Assembly: GCA_036877525.1 (NCBI GenBank) | Contig: JAZGTH010000034.1 | Coordinates: 186,001 to 250,000, forward strand | DNA: 64,000 nucleotides | Reading direction: 5' to 3' | Source of the DNA: Chromobotia macracanthus | Lineage: Eukaryota > Chordata > Actinopteri > Cypriniformes > Botiidae | Part shown: positions 24,701 through 39,700 of the stretch, piece by piece | How the letters are laid out: each line of letters begins with the position of its first letter | How positions within the stretch are numbered: position 1 is the first letter of the stretch | Notes under the pieces: model-generated | The model's database searches: none | Told to the model about the DNA's origin: nothing | The model's input: only the letters and a program-made list of their open reading frames with translations | Position numbers and translations under genes: made by a program

Positions 24701-27700
24701 GTGTACAGTATGTTACATTAAATGATGTGCATGTGCATCTCTTCGTTATTATTACTGTGTAAGACAGTTTATAGACCTATTAGACTCATTTAACGCTGTA
24801 CATGAATGTTTACACAAAAGCTGTCACACGATCTCAGCTTAGTAATTATCATCACTAAACAAATCTAATTACACTCACAGCATACCAGAACCTTCTCTCA
24901 CTTGTATAAACAAAAAGTGTTGGCCCACTCATTCTGTGTGCATGAGTGTATTGTAGTGCACTGGTTTTTGGGCAGTACACTACAGTGGCAGAACTGTGGC
25001 TATAATGTGAGAGGGAGTGTTGAGCAGACTGAACTCTGACAGACTTCTCCAGATCTTCTCTTCTACCTGCAGATCAAGAGATCACGTCCACTGTAAACAG
25101 ATACTGGAGCCAGAAAGCCGAACTTCCTGTGAGAGAGGCAAAAATGTCACCCTACTACATTGTGACACCTTTACAGCATCACAAAATTTTTCCTGTAGAG
25201 CAGACAGACACTCAAATCAAATAAATCAGGTCACACACATGCAGGAAGTAACTAAATTAATGTACTACTTTACATGCATCTATAGGTGCCTGTAAATGTG
25301 TGTGCGTGTGTGTTTCTTGTTTTTCTGCCATTGTGGACCAAATGTCCCCACAAGAATAAGGGAAATTGATTATTAAACAAACGAAATGATGCTTATGTTT
25401 AGGGGTAGGGTTAAAAGACAGAAAGTACAGTTTGCAAAGTATAAAAGTTATGTCCATGAGAAGTCCCCACAACAATAGCTGTACAAACTTTTTCAGATTA
25501 AGCCTATTAAGGCCTATTAAGATTAAGCATTAATAGTAGTCTATAACTACTTATGAGATAAATCATAAATGTAATACTGTGAGAGTGTGTTTGTGTATGA
25601 TTTTTGCCTGAAATATTTGTGGGTTTTCTGTTAGGAAATCTCTCCCCTGTCTCCCTGTGGGAATTTGTCACTGGCTCCTGCCTTAGGCTTGCTGCTGGCA
25701 GAGTAAATGAAGCTTGTTGGAACTCAGAGAATGAGATTTAGTCTGGGTTACTAAATTGATGGAAGAGATAAAAACAGATTGTGCCTGAAGGTCCTGTCTA
25801 TTCTTTGTATTGTTTTAAGAGTGAACATCAATCAGTGTGATTGGTTACACCCATATCACATTATCTCATATTTATGTTTCATAATGAATAAATTTAATTA
25901 TTCAAAAAATGTTTCTGACGATGATCATACCCTCTCAAAGAAATCTTACTTCCTGCCGCCCGGCCCTTTACCCCTAAAGCTCAGCCTAAAAAGTGACAGT
26001 GATTGACAGATGGAGCCCATTACCCAGAATGCCTCAGGGTTTAGAAGATTTTTAAATGGGCTAATTAGAAATGGAGACAAAGCAAACAACCTGTCAAGAA
26101 ATGCAGCTGAGATTGAATCTACCAATACAACTAAGGCCAAAGTGCACACTACAAAACAAAAGCTTGTTACCATGCGCACAGAAATACTTCTTTTTGTGTT
26201 GTTTACATTATGGTGTGCCTAGTATGCAACTCATCACTGCCAAAAGTGATTTATATTCCAAATAATAGCTATGATCCCTAAATTCTGTTTGTACATGTGT
26301 GCACATAGTGTGTGCCAAAATTTCTAACGGTTGTAAAATTGTCACCTACTTTGAACTTGTCTTAGAAGTGCACACAATAAGACTGTCATGATGGTTACTA
26401 TGAGTTGTCTATAATGACTAATCATATTATAATGACTAATGGCTTTAGTAAGTATTTAGTTACTATTTACCCCCAGACTAAATGCAGATGGAAAGCATTG
26501 TCTTGTAAGGTGCACTAGGCCTAAACATAACAACTTCAATGTAAAGTCATTTACAGCTTTTTGTTGGTATACTAAGCATACATTTTTAAAACTAATTAAT
26601 CAAGGGACAATCAGATTATATATTATAATAATGTTTCAGGTTCTAGTTAAGTTTTGTCAGGTGTGTATGTGTGTGTGTTGATCATTTATAAAATTGTGTG
26701 TGTGAGATTCACTTATCTTTATTAAATGATGCTATCATCTCAGTAAGTCACTGTAGGCAGAAATGCAATATGCCCAGCACACAAAAGAGCTCTGTTAACC
26801 CCCCCACACATAGAGAGAGAGAGATTGAGAGTACATTGTTTTTAGAGAAAGGGAATGAAAGTTTGTGGGAGCACACCGATACACATTCCTCCATAAATCC
26901 ATTACTGAGCACAACTCTACACCACTGACCCTAAACACACCCAAATACACACACGTTAGGTTTCTATGGTTTATGGGGACTTTCCATACACAAAATGACT
27001 TTTGTACAAACTGTATATTCTATCCCCTACCCCTAAACCTAACCCTCACAGAAACCTTTTTGCATCAATCAGTAGGTTTAATAATCAATTTCCTGAAATT
27101 TTCTAAATTTCAATTATTCAACTCAAACCTGCCAACAAACCAGCCTGACTAGGTTGGAAGGCCGGCAAAGAAGTTTAGGCTTAGACGGGTAGGTAGAGCT
27201 TGCAGAGGTCTGTTAGAACTGTGGAGGTTTTGAATGACATTGATGAAAAGTTTAGGCTGGGTGCAACAAGTCTGATTGTGGTTATTTAAAGACAGACAGT
27301 ACTACAGACAGTAAAGTCCATAGACATAAGAAAAAAAGTTAACAAAACGAAAAGTTTTTTTTTTGCTTTTCATGCCTTATGCATTATTTGGCGTTTACCT
27401 GTCTGAGCTGACTGGGCAATTTTAAATTAAACACACTGCAGACACACACACACACGCAAAGAGACAGACATAATTTCCTTGTGGAACATTTGGCTCTTTG
27501 ATCTAATGGCAGTCTTAAGTAGGATTACAGAAGATATTTGAAACTTTTGAAGATATTTTTCATTCAGTAATGTGCTGAGCTTCCCATCAATCCAGCTGTT
27601 GGGGGATTACAGCTGTCCCGCAAGCACTTCACATTCGACATGCTGTGTCAGGACACACAGTTGATTTTAGAAGAGGAGTGATAACTGGAGGAAGAGAGGC

Positions 27701-30700
27701 AACATTTTTTAAAGATTTCTGAAGAAAATGTGAAATGACCCTTGCTTGTGCAAACTTGCTGCCATGATCATAAGGTGTTTTGTTTAGTTGTCAGGGTGTA
27801 GCTATGTTGTTAATAAAGCGTTCTGAGGGGTGTGTTTATATGGTTACTAGGGTGTTGCTAGGAGTTTGCAGGGTCATTGCTTTCTGACCCAAGTGAAATG
27901 GTCTTATTCTTGATATTCTTGTTCCTACATGTTGCCTGGGTACTTTTGGACTTGTTTTACCATCCATATCATAAGTCTGATAGCTTAGAAAAGTAATAAC
28001 AAAATTCATGTCTTTGTTGCAAACAGTACCAGAATATTTACATCCCAAAATGTAATACTTAGAATTAGATGTTTGTTCAAATAAGCACCCCTACGTGTGA
28101 GCAATAGAGCTGATTGTGTAAGCAAGCACTACTAATGAAATAACAAGCCTGAGAGAGAGAGACGATGTGTCTAACACCTGTTGGTCAGGGTCCCTCGCTA
28201 AGCTTACAGGGAAATGTTAACATCACCATCACCTCTTTTAGGTCAAGGAATGAGAACACAGTCACACACAGAAACTCGCGCACTCAGCATACAGCAAGGT
28301 GTTTTCAATTGACAAGTCTGAGTTGATCTTACGAGCTCAGAGTAGTCCAAACTTCATTAAAGTAAACCGTTAAACTCTCTGTCAGTCATGTAAGAGGTTC
28401 TGGAATCTGGCCGACAGCTGGTCTCTGCAGACTAGCTCTCAAATCCAGTGTACCAGTGTATTGGTTCAGACTCACTTGAAGAACATGGAGGAACAGGCAG
28501 AACTTGGAGAGGAGAAGAAAACAGAGCTTTATGTGGAAGGTACAGACTGTGTGACGCTCTGTAGATGAGATTAAACAGGTTTACCAAAAGCTGGTTTATT
28601 AGTTTGCTGCATGGAAAAGGATTTTGACTTGAAGACTTTTTGCACCTTGAAGAGAATGTCTGTGTGCGTATAACTTGGCAGTTATAAATAGATCTGCTTG
28701 CTGTCTTGTGACATTAGGCACAAGGAGGGTGAATAATGGAATTCAGTTCTTTTTAACCTTAAATTCTTATGATTTGTGAGATTTATTTACCTTTGGTTGT
28801 AGTTATGGGGTTTTGGTGGTGTAGAACAGGAGTGCCGTGCGCGATGAATCTCATGGGGCCAGCTTCTCAGTGATATCATACCATTTTAAGTCCCATTACT
28901 GAGATAAAGGGCCCGCATTAAGTGCCAACATCTGTGTGCCAACTTCACACAAGAGGGCAATACATCAGAGTAATTTATTAGTGTGTAGTGTGAGTACAGC
29001 AGGGTCATTCCCTGTAGTCGTTCTGCTGACAGAGTTCCTCTGCCCTGTATTTCTGCAATCATTCTAGTGCTGAAACACATACTCGAACCCGAGTGATCTC
29101 ATGATTGAATGTGTTTGTGCACTATTCCATTCAGTTTTATTAGGTGCCAAGATTGTTTATCGATATCTAGCCATTGTTCAATATTTTAATGTTCGTGTCT
29201 CGTGGGTGGGTGTGTCACGTTTGATTGAAGTAAACACTCAGTGCTAACCTGTTGTGTGCTGTTAGTTTTGTTAGAACATGTTTGGATCTTTTAGGTTTTT
29301 GGAAATGTCAACCTGTCAGCTGCATTTAATAAATCACATACCTGACAGCCCTTCGTCTAAGAATCATATGTCTCACATCTTTAGTTAAGTTAATCTGTGT
29401 GTGTGTGTGTGTGTAGACGATTCTTCAAAAACGATCACTTTTGACTACTTGAAAAAAATAAAACAACTTCAAACTATGCTTTCGTTATCTGTGTTTAAAC
29501 ATTTATGATATGTCCTGGAATAAAGATATGAACATGGCCTTGATCGACCTTTTAAGTAGATCTTGGGGTATATATGTGTGATGGTGTGGAGCTTTGATAT
29601 TCAATAAGCCTTAGACTTACACAACAAGCTAGCAGCATTTAACTTTAAACTTACAAGAGCCCAATGGTAAAATCATAATAAAATGTCAAAACTCTTGATT
29701 ATTGATCTCAAAACTTAGCAGAGATGATCTCCACATGGAGCTTCAAAAAATAAATGTTCCCATAACACTTTATCGGTAATCACTCCGTTGTCTTTTGGTC
29801 TCTTGCTGTGTCTAGAACCTCTGAAGGGTAATTTAAAGGTGACCTCCACGGAAGACGCTGAGCACCTATCTCGTAAACAGCAGGCTGTCTCCACTAACAG
29901 CCCGGGCAACCGCTGTGAGCCCAAATCCAGCCGCGCAGGGGTTCCGCGCAGACACACTGTGGGTGGAGCGCGCAGCTCACGGGAGATCCTTGCAATGCAG
30001 CCATCAGACATGGATAAAAAACGAGAGGCCTTCCTGGAACATCTCAAGCAGAAGTACCCACATCACGCCTCCGCCATCATGGGCCATCAGGAGAGACTCA
30101 GAGAACAGGTGAAGATCAATGTCATTTCTGTTTGTTTGGTGTGCAACTGTCAGTTCTAGATTCTAGAACATTATTTCAGGACATGTAATATTCCAGAATC
30201 AGTCCACAACTGTATAATCTATACTAGATATATAAAGTAGGTGTTTGGAGAAAGATAACATCACCTAACATCAAGAATTTTTGTAAACCACAGTGACCAG
30301 CTATTAGGATATACAAAAATCTTCATTTACACTTGTTTACAAACATATTTACATCTTACATACCCAATAAAAGATCCTTTAGCTATGTAGGTTGCGTACT
30401 AATAGTGCAAAATTTTAGCAGGGCCTGCTAATCTTTACATAAAGCTGACCAAAGCCTTTGTTTATTTGATATCTGTTGGATTCCAAAGCTCAGATTAATG
30501 TTGTCCATGTGTTTTATTTGACTTTTATTTGTCCATGTGTTTTATTTGATTTTAAAAGATCAGTTATCTGGTACCCATACAGCCATAGTTGAGAAAGATG
30601 CAGAAAATATTTAATAGAGACTTTGTGGTTTGGTCTGCTTTCACCAAAACACTGAGGAAAGATAAATATTTTACAGTGATGTGAAGACTTTCTGCAGTGG

Positions 30701-33700
30701 GTGACACAGTCTTGCAATATTAAGAGTGTAAATATGAATATGAATTTCACTTCATTCAGTTTTGGCCACAGAGATCCCATCTCAGGCAACACATAATATG
30801 AACTGCATTTATTATACAGCTAAATTATGCTCATATTAAAGGCTGGATACTATGAAATGGTATTCTTTTTCACAGTGGCCTCATAACCAGGCCAGCCCAG
30901 GGACTTCTGATAGTGGTGGATAGATTGTCCTTTCAGTCCGAACAGGAAGTGGTTTGTTTTATTTTTCCCCTTTGGTTGAAAAAGTCCATTTGCAGTGTTT
31001 TCTGTGCAGACAGTGTTGCCTGAGGTGAAAACTATAGAGTCTGGACCATATATCATACTGACACAGCGCTGCTGTTAGGTCAGGCCCTAAAATTTCCATT
31101 TTTCTGTTCGGTCTCACACTCTGGTCAGCATGTCAGACTGTTTCAGATGCTTTGGTGCTAAACCTTTGTCAAAGTCATATATTAAAAAGTGAACTGAAGA
31201 AAAAAGTACATTTATTTTTGTCCTTTAATATAGAGGAATATATATTATAATAAATGTTTTATAAACATTATGAATTATGTTTTTTTTTAAATGTACCTAA
31301 CACTCTGTGATGTGACAGTTGCTTTAGAACCACTTTTAGAGGTTTCTGGAAAATGTACTTCACTCATTTCCTTTCTCTTTCAATGTTTTACTTTTTCTGC
31401 CCATACTTATCCACTCAGTGGGTCTGTGGAATGTTATTTGGTTTGCCCCAGGGGGTATTAAAGAGAAAAGGTGGGGGAAGTGGCTGAACGCCTCCCCACA
31501 GTTAGAGAGTGAGAGAATGTTGTGTTGACTCTGATTGAAACAAAAGGCTCCTCACCTGCCCCTAAAGATTTAGACTTAGACTAAAGATACAGTGGACAAT
31601 GAGAGTGATTGACAGCTTTTCAGAAAAGAGTGTGTTTAGGTGCAGTGTACGAGTGTGTGTGAGAGTTTGTAGGAGTGTGTAGGTGGGTATGCACAAAGAG
31701 CTAGTAAAGAGACAGGAATTTTGATTGGTTTAATGCCCAGTCATGCATAGCTCATTTTTAGGCCTAAACTTGGTTTTGATCCCCTTTTTGCATTTACTTG
31801 ACTGGTTATTGTAATATACTTGCACAGGACAAAAGTGTGTCTTAACTTTAAATGCAGAGAAATATTATTTTAGAGCAAGGACATTGGTCTCGGTCTGTGG
31901 AATAAAACAGAAGCTGCTCATTAAGGCATTTTGCACTAGATGTTTGTTGCATGTGTGTTTTATTTAGTATGAATGTTCCACAGCTGATACACTGCTAACC
32001 AGTGAGACTCAGCTATCAGCAGAGAAGTGCTGATTCACGCAACACATCGGAGTTTAACATTTAGATTAGCTGCATAAGCTCTGACCTGTCCTTGTTCTCG
32101 TGCTGAAAGAGTAAAATATGTCAGAGGATTCTGGTAGCAATTCACAAACAATCAAGACACATAAGTTTGGTTGCACTCGAACACATGTGCTACTTCAAAC
32201 AATGTGGTTGACACTAGATCAGACTTATTTATTTTATCTAGAGTAGAAATGAGGGACTTTGGCTTCAAAGTCCATCTTCCTTAAAATGATCTATTTTGTT
32301 TTTATGCCAAGAAAGGAGCAATACATTTTAAGTGCAAGCTGTCTGAAATGATCTTTGCATCAAAGTTCCTCTGGTAAACATGGGGTTTTGTCAAAACGAT
32401 TTATTATTCTGATGTGGCAGGTAGCCTAAAACAGCAAACATTTGTTAGTTTTACTTTGACTTTGCTGTATGTACCACTGGCCCTTGTAAAATAGTCTATT
32501 TGATCGTTGATCAGGCAGGTATGTTGAGTGGAGAGGAGGAGGATTTGAAGTCCCCACAGTACTGTGATGTAAGGGAAGACTTGGCTCAGTTTACAAGTAG
32601 GTGAGCGCACTGCTGGTTCACGGATACACACGCTCTTCGAGCTGCTCGGTTCAGCCGAGCGTACTTTCTTCTGGAGAAAGGACATGCCATACTATTTAAC
32701 ATCTCTCCTGTTAACGGGAATACCGAGACTAAGTTAAAACCGGGCTCATCGTTGTCACTTTTTGCAAAGCAAGGTAATGTTAAAATTACATGCTACACGT
32801 TATATGGTAAAGTCAACTTTTTGCACTGCATTTGCTACAAGCTGATCGCGCTATGGGGTTGCGCGCAAACTCTTGTAATGAAAGAAGACGCGCTCACGTT
32901 TGCGCTTCTGTGTGTTACTGTTGCAGAAAGTAACCCGATAGGCGATACGTGCTGCAGTGTGACAGGGTTTCAGATATGCGGGGAAACAATGGTGGTCAGC
33001 TGTCTGTAAGCAGGTGGTATCACGGTCCGTTTGGTGCGGAAAGTCGGTGGGCTGTGGGCAGTTTGGAGTAACCTCATGATCGTGGATTTTCTTTGTGGCT
33101 GCAAATCAAACGTGTGTAACATACATTAAACTTAAGTGCGTCTTTCCCTGTCTAAAATAATCCTCTGCAGATGTTCGAACAACATTTCTTCTTCTTGAGA
33201 TTTGCTTTTGTGTGGTTCTTTCCTCTCCTGTTCGTGTTTGCGGGGATAATAAAAGATGTGAAGTAGCCATAGAAATCCCACGAGCTGTTGAGTTTACAGT
33301 AGGACGCCCCCTGTCTCTTAGCAGTTATTTATATTAAATAAAGCAGGTGCTTATCAATCATTTTTAACAAGTTAAAAATTATACAAATCTAAATGCTTTC
33401 TTAATTAAGAAAGTTCTAGGGAATTTCTTGGTTAAATTGGGCCGTTGTTTACAGTTTTGAGGCTGAATGTTCAGCCGCCGCCTCACTGGAGTTCATTACT
33501 GACAGGTCAGTGGTCTGACCCTGTGATGGGTGACTTTTAATAATAGTGAGGGTCACCCATAAATTATATTAACTAGACTGCTTATATCTGTTAAAGGGGG
33601 TGCAGGTCAGCAACTGACAACAACCTGACAAATGTTTTTACAATGTATACTTTAGACCATGAATAGTGGTGTAAAGATGCTATCAGCATTTGCTTTCAAA

Positions 33701-36700
33701 TCAAATGAGCCGTGATAGTCTGTGAAAATGTTGTATGGACCTGTTTGGGAAGCTACAGTAAGACAACAACCTGATATGGTGACAGTATGAGTGTAGCTTT
33801 GAGTATGTGCTGTTTGGGTGGAAACTTTCTGCAATCAGCTTGACAAGTGCAAGATTCACTTTTACATTCTTAAGAAAACAGTGGGTTGTAATCATTAATG
33901 GCTGGGTGAGGCTCCATTGTGTACGCATGAACACTGCACTACATAACCAGGTACATAATTGCTAATTATTTGATTATTATTTGTAATGTGTAATTATGCT
34001 GTATTATTGGAATGGGTGTCAGAAACCTTTACGAGACACCATATTAGACACAATGTGTTCTTTTTTCTGTAGTTCTTCCCGCTGCACCGTAATACTGACC
34101 TGGGATCCGCCTCTTTATCCTTGTGATGGTTGTAGTTTATTCTGGTGGTACGCTCATTTGTGTGTTTGATACACTTTAGTCATTCATCATTGCCATACAT
34201 GAATTGATACATTAAAATGGTCAGTTGTAGGCCATTCCAGAGTTATGAACACACAGTGAGTTCAGTTTTAGGTTAGCTTATTTGACTGCTTCATTCCTAT
34301 GAATGGTCCATTTTCACAGGGCCATTCAAATGCTGTGGCTGCTGCTCTGATGGAAATTTGATGTCAGTTTAAGCACGTTGTGCAGAGTAGCATGCCTGGT
34401 GGGCATTGTTATGGGTGGTGAAAGGCTCGCATGAAAATCACTGAAAGACAAAAGAGGAACAAGGCGGCGTCACCTTATATGCTAGTTTTTGAAGGTGTCA
34501 CTTAGCACAAAACATCTGAGATTCAGTTAACATTTTTAATTTTAAAACTCCAGTCTAAAGCTTTTGGTAAAAAGTCAGACTAAAAATGAATCTTAGGCCC
34601 TGTTTACATCTGGTGATATGACCACAGATGGTTAGCTCATTCTATTTATTTCATTTGTTTAGAATTTTTTTATTTTATTGTATTTGTATATCTTTATTAT
34701 ATATCTGTTTGTCCATTATCCATTATTATGCCATTCATAACTGTGCCACAATAGCTTGTTTACACAAATAGCATTTCTTGGTTAATAACTATAAGAATTA
34801 TGAATCAATTTTATTAAAGTATTTTAGCAATGTGTGTTAACTTGTAAAGCCAGAGAGAAAATTTGAGTGTGTTATGCTAAGATTTCTCAGGAGTGTTTTG
34901 TCTTAATGTTAAACTGATCTGAAAAGTGATCTGACACCACACAGCTTTGTATAGTGAGTCATTTTGGTAATATTGGTTATCTTCCTTTATTTTGCTTTGT
35001 TGTTCCACTCACCATCACCTCTCTTAATTTGATGCTAGTATCCTCTAACAGATAGAATTTCCCTTTTCTTCCTTTGTGTTGTTGTGTAATTGTGTGTAAC
35101 TGTGTGTTTTGTGTGTAGCAGTGGTCAGTCTCCTGCCCAGTAATGAGACATGTCAATATTTGAGTGGCCTCTCTGGGGTTGTGTTGGAACTCTTTCATTC
35201 TGCATGGATCTGTACCAGACCGAGGACAGAGTTCAAGATTAGACCTTCATCTTGTTGAGTTGAGCTGTTTTGGCATGTATTTTATACCAGGATAAAGCTG
35301 TAGTTTGTTTTTTGCTTTTTTTATAGCTTTGATCTAAGTTAACAGCAAGCAATATATGAATGTCTGGCTATGTATGAAAGTACAAATTCAGCTTCCAAAG
35401 ACAAATAATCACTTAGTAATCAAAAACAGGTCATATTTTTATTGAGAGGTCATATTTTTAATGACGTGATGGCACAGTATTACCTTTTCCGCAGCATGTG
35501 GATTTCTCACAGTGTATGCTTACAACACCCTCAAGGTAAGAGGGAGCTAATAATGTGTCAGCACATTCCTTCTTTGTCATTCAGCCCCCCTCACCCTTTT
35601 CCTGATACAGTTAGATGCTCAATTATTTCAACCCACCAAGGTTAGCAGAAATAATGTGAAAATAGAACATTTCCCTATTCCGCTCTGGGGGAGAATGTAC
35701 TGATTATAAATAACATTCAGTACTTCTTGTTAGAAGCTGACGTCTCAGAATTATTACAACATCTGCTATCATTTATTCCTCTGTGTACTAACTTGTAATA
35801 TCTGTTGTCTGTACACGAAATGTATGTGAATGTAGGTTTTTTAAAGGGGGTGGAGCTAATGATATTAATGGCTTTAAAATCGGAATGAGTGAGTGGTTAA
35901 GGGTGGTGACCTTGCTGTTTGATTGACAGAGGAGGAGAATGAATGTTCAACCCTCCAAAAAGGGCTGACATAATGGAGACAGTACAGGGTCATGGGGGTT
36001 AAAACCCTCAAGAGAGGTTGACTCAAATGCCATCAGTAGATTTATCTATTAAAGCTCTTATCTAAGCCCAGACAGAATTCATTGACTTCTTTTTTGCATA
36101 TTATGGTTTTTCGAAGAGGGAGGGGCAAAATGAGGTACAGGATCACTTCATGAGGTACTTCCTTAGTGTTTAGGTTATCTATAGACCAGCAGTTCTGTTT
36201 AGGGATGCAAATTGATTTTTGTTTATCTGTACTGTCAATGTATATTCATTCAATTCATCACTAAAACCTGTAAGGAGTCTTGTTTTTCAGCTAAACAAAT
36301 CAGTATGTACTTCTAACCACAATCTCAAGATAAGCATTCTGCTACAATTTGGAGAATGGTACTGTTTGTTAGTTTGGTAACTAGTTAGTAAGTGTGACAT
36401 ATTGTGTTGCTAAGTGGATGTCAATACCCAGCAATCATATTCATACTCACAAATAGAGAGTTTAGGTAAAACTTTTGGACCATCAACGACAGGCACAGGC
36501 AGAAATTCCAGTGTATCATATTAAAGACAAACCTGCAGAGTCAGCGAACATGCCCAAACCCATCTGTGTGTGTGTGTAATATTTTTCAGCCAAGGTGTCA
36601 GTGATGATCTCTTGGATCACTCAGTTGTTTATCAACACACACACCATCCTGCTGAACATCTGGGTCCCACCTTTGCATTTGTGGTGAACCTCAAGCATCG

Positions 36701-39700
36701 GTGTGGAGAAAACCTGTCACAAGGGTTTGAAAGCGGAAAGAACAGAGAGCCATCTGGTTCTGTTTGGCCCAAGCAAACCTTAACCTCACTCTGTACCTCC
36801 ACATGTTCCTCCGCTGCCTGACAGAGAGGGACCTGCATAAAAGTCAAACAGGAAAACAGTCTTTATTCCTTTCACCAGACCTAACAAAGACCAGAACACA
36901 GACGGACTTTTCCAGGTGCTCTTGGTTCTACAGGATTGAGATACAGTATCTGCAGGCCTGGTGTGTGTACATGTGTGTCTGTGTTTTTATAGGCGATAAA
37001 GAGAGAGTGCTAACTGTAGGTCAGTTATTTAATTACTGATAAGACTGTGTGTGTTGAAAAAGAAAATATAGGCAGAAGTAAATGAGAAACGTAGGCCTTA
37101 ATATGGGCAAGCCTGCATCTTTATCAGAAAATGCTAAATAGATGGACAGTTTAGCAAAAATATTTAGCTTAAAGCCACACACACACATGCTGACTGCTAC
37201 AAAATTGTAGGACATATACCTATAAATTAGGACTTGTTAACGATTTATGCATGTAATGAGTCTACCTGCTGTTACACTAGGCTTTCTGCAGGGGGAAATC
37301 CAAGTATAACTAGGATATTGTGTAAAGATGCTTGGAATAGGAGAGTAAACAGTTGGCAGAGCTTTGCCATGTCTTGGACTCATCTTAGACACATTTTTAT
37401 TGCTTTATTGCTATGTCTATAGAGCCACAGTATTACCAAAGCAATATTTATGTACATACATGATACAGTGGAAATACTGTATCTCTGTCTGTATATCTTA
37501 TACCTTGCCAACATACTACTGTAAAGCTGCAGTTATGACTAACTGTGATCTTTACTGATATTCTGTTGTTCTTGGATAATGTTAGCTGTGTGACTAGACT
37601 GTTTCCAGATCAGTAATTTATACAGAACTGTTTCTTATCTGTATTCAGGTGAGCAGACACTCTTATCTTGGCATCATCATGTCTACATGGTGGAACTGAT
37701 ATATGTAAACTTTATAGACCTACACATATATAGTGCTTATACACTGTGGTGTGTCGATCTATAGGGGTGCATGTTGGATGGTGGTGGACGTAGTGTTGTG
37801 CAAGGGCTTAAGGATTGCCTGGTTAGCTTTGGCATTTAGCTCTTGCTGGTAGATGTTATAGGTACATTATTCTGCTGGCTGAATGCTTTATTCCTCTTTC
37901 TCCATTGATGGTCAATCAACTAGTAGCTGTGTAATCTGACCAAATAATGTTTGGTCAACATTGCAAGCAACAATTACATTGCCATAGTGGATTTTTTTAA
38001 CAGCATTTAAATTGTGAAGGGGCTTATTTTTGTCCCTGCCTGCTGTTTATTTCATCATGGCTTTGGGCTAGTGAAAGGCTTGCTGACCTCAACCAATCGG
38101 AATCATAATGACATCATATTGCTGCGGCTCCAGTGTGATTACTTACGTGGCATTAGTATCTGCTTGTCTTTATCATACAGAGAAACGAACGGATTTCCTT
38201 CATTCCTAGTGACTTTATAATGTAGAAGTTGTGGCTGGTTTTTACTTTAGACTAATTGTCTAGTCTTTTTTGTGTAATTTTTTTGCCACATGTTTGTGTT
38301 TTGTTTATTTGTGTCTCTGTATTAGTTCAGATTCATAACTTTTTCTGAACCTTTGCTGAACTTAAATTTAATAATAGAAGAGGTCTGACAAGAAGAGGTC
38401 TAACCTGTGACTCACTCACACAAACACACCCTTCGGCTTTTATTGTCATCTCCCAGCTGACAGCTTCTATCTTGTGTGCTCCCACTGAATATCATCACTT
38501 TTGTGACTGTGCATGTAATTTCCCACCTCCTGCCCTCAAAAGAACCCTTAGACATTTTGCTGTGGTCTGAAAAGCCATTATCTGGTTCCATCTGGTTTGG
38601 CTGAAACCTCATATCAAAGAGATGAATCAACATCTAAGTTACAGGAAGCTGCAGAGATGTGGGTGTTTCTGTGTCTAGAGATTTGCTCTTTTATGCATTA
38701 TTGATGTACCTGGCAATTTGAATATCAAAAAACCTTTGTATCAAATGGCATGTCTTACAATAACATTTATTTGACCAAAACGGATTCTTGTTACCTGAAT
38801 TTAAAGAAAAAAGCATGAAAACCATACAAGTGGCTGACAGCAGTTTTATTTTTTGATCTGTTCCTTTAAATAAAGCCATGCTGCTGAAATGAATTAAAAC
38901 TTTTGTGAATAACTGAAGTGTGAAAGACTTATAAATGTGTCTTTGTATATGTGTGTGTGCAGTTTGTTGACATCTGACACATAATTTGCCCTCTTTTGTT
39001 TTCATAATTGCCCATATGTTCTTGGCAGGAGTCTAGGCTGTCACACTTTATTTGCATCTCTCTTTGTAGGCGGAAGTACTTATGCTTTTGTGGCCATTTC
39101 ACCCCAGACCTTTGTGTTATCTGTCAGGGGTTCATGGGATATGTTGCTGTTTTATCCAGCATGTACTTCATTCCTCTCTGCTGAATCCCACATTCTCTTC
39201 GGTTGTGCATGCGTTTCTGTTCTAACTCAATGTTTTATCTTTTCTGGTATTTATCTCTTTCTTTCTTTCTATCTTAAGTTGTTTCAGAGGATGTTGTCTG
39301 CTCTCCAATCTGAGATAGATATACAAAGATATCTGCTGAAAGTCCAGACCTTCCGTTCCTGCAGAGTCAGTATTAGCTCAAATGATATTGTGTGAGGCAT
39401 GTTGTGTGTTTAACTGCACCACAGACAGCTGACATGATTTTATTGGTCTTTGATCTAAAACTAATACAGTTGATACGTTACATACATACAGCAGATCCAT
39501 ACTGTCTTTCTGCTCTGATCTATACATTCTACATATGTTTATTATAATTCTTTTCAGTGTATGTGGTCATTCTACAGCTGGGCTGTGCAGAGCTGCATGG
39601 CTGATTGCTGGAATGGTTGACTGGAGTCTGTTGCTTTGCTGGTTTTTAATGAGATGTGCAGTGTGTGTTACAGAAAATGTTAATGTATTCAGGCAATTAA

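Larger units (their letters stand above)
20425..28484 (+). other. Intron 1 of kiaa1217, 3' part
   Basis: No supported exon. Contains CTCF-like motifs (21995, 24496), a TAATTA-rich stretch (22285-22330), GATA/GACA repeats (24560-24715), two copies of a CCCTAAACC-type repeat (25285-25480, 26940-27100) and a GTTGCTAGG-type repeat (27775-27990). Confidence 0.7.

Noticed and set aside
36570..36821. 83-codon plus-strand frame in intron 2 as a cassette exon
   Set aside because: No acceptor/donor pair in a compatible phase and no similarity to the protein.
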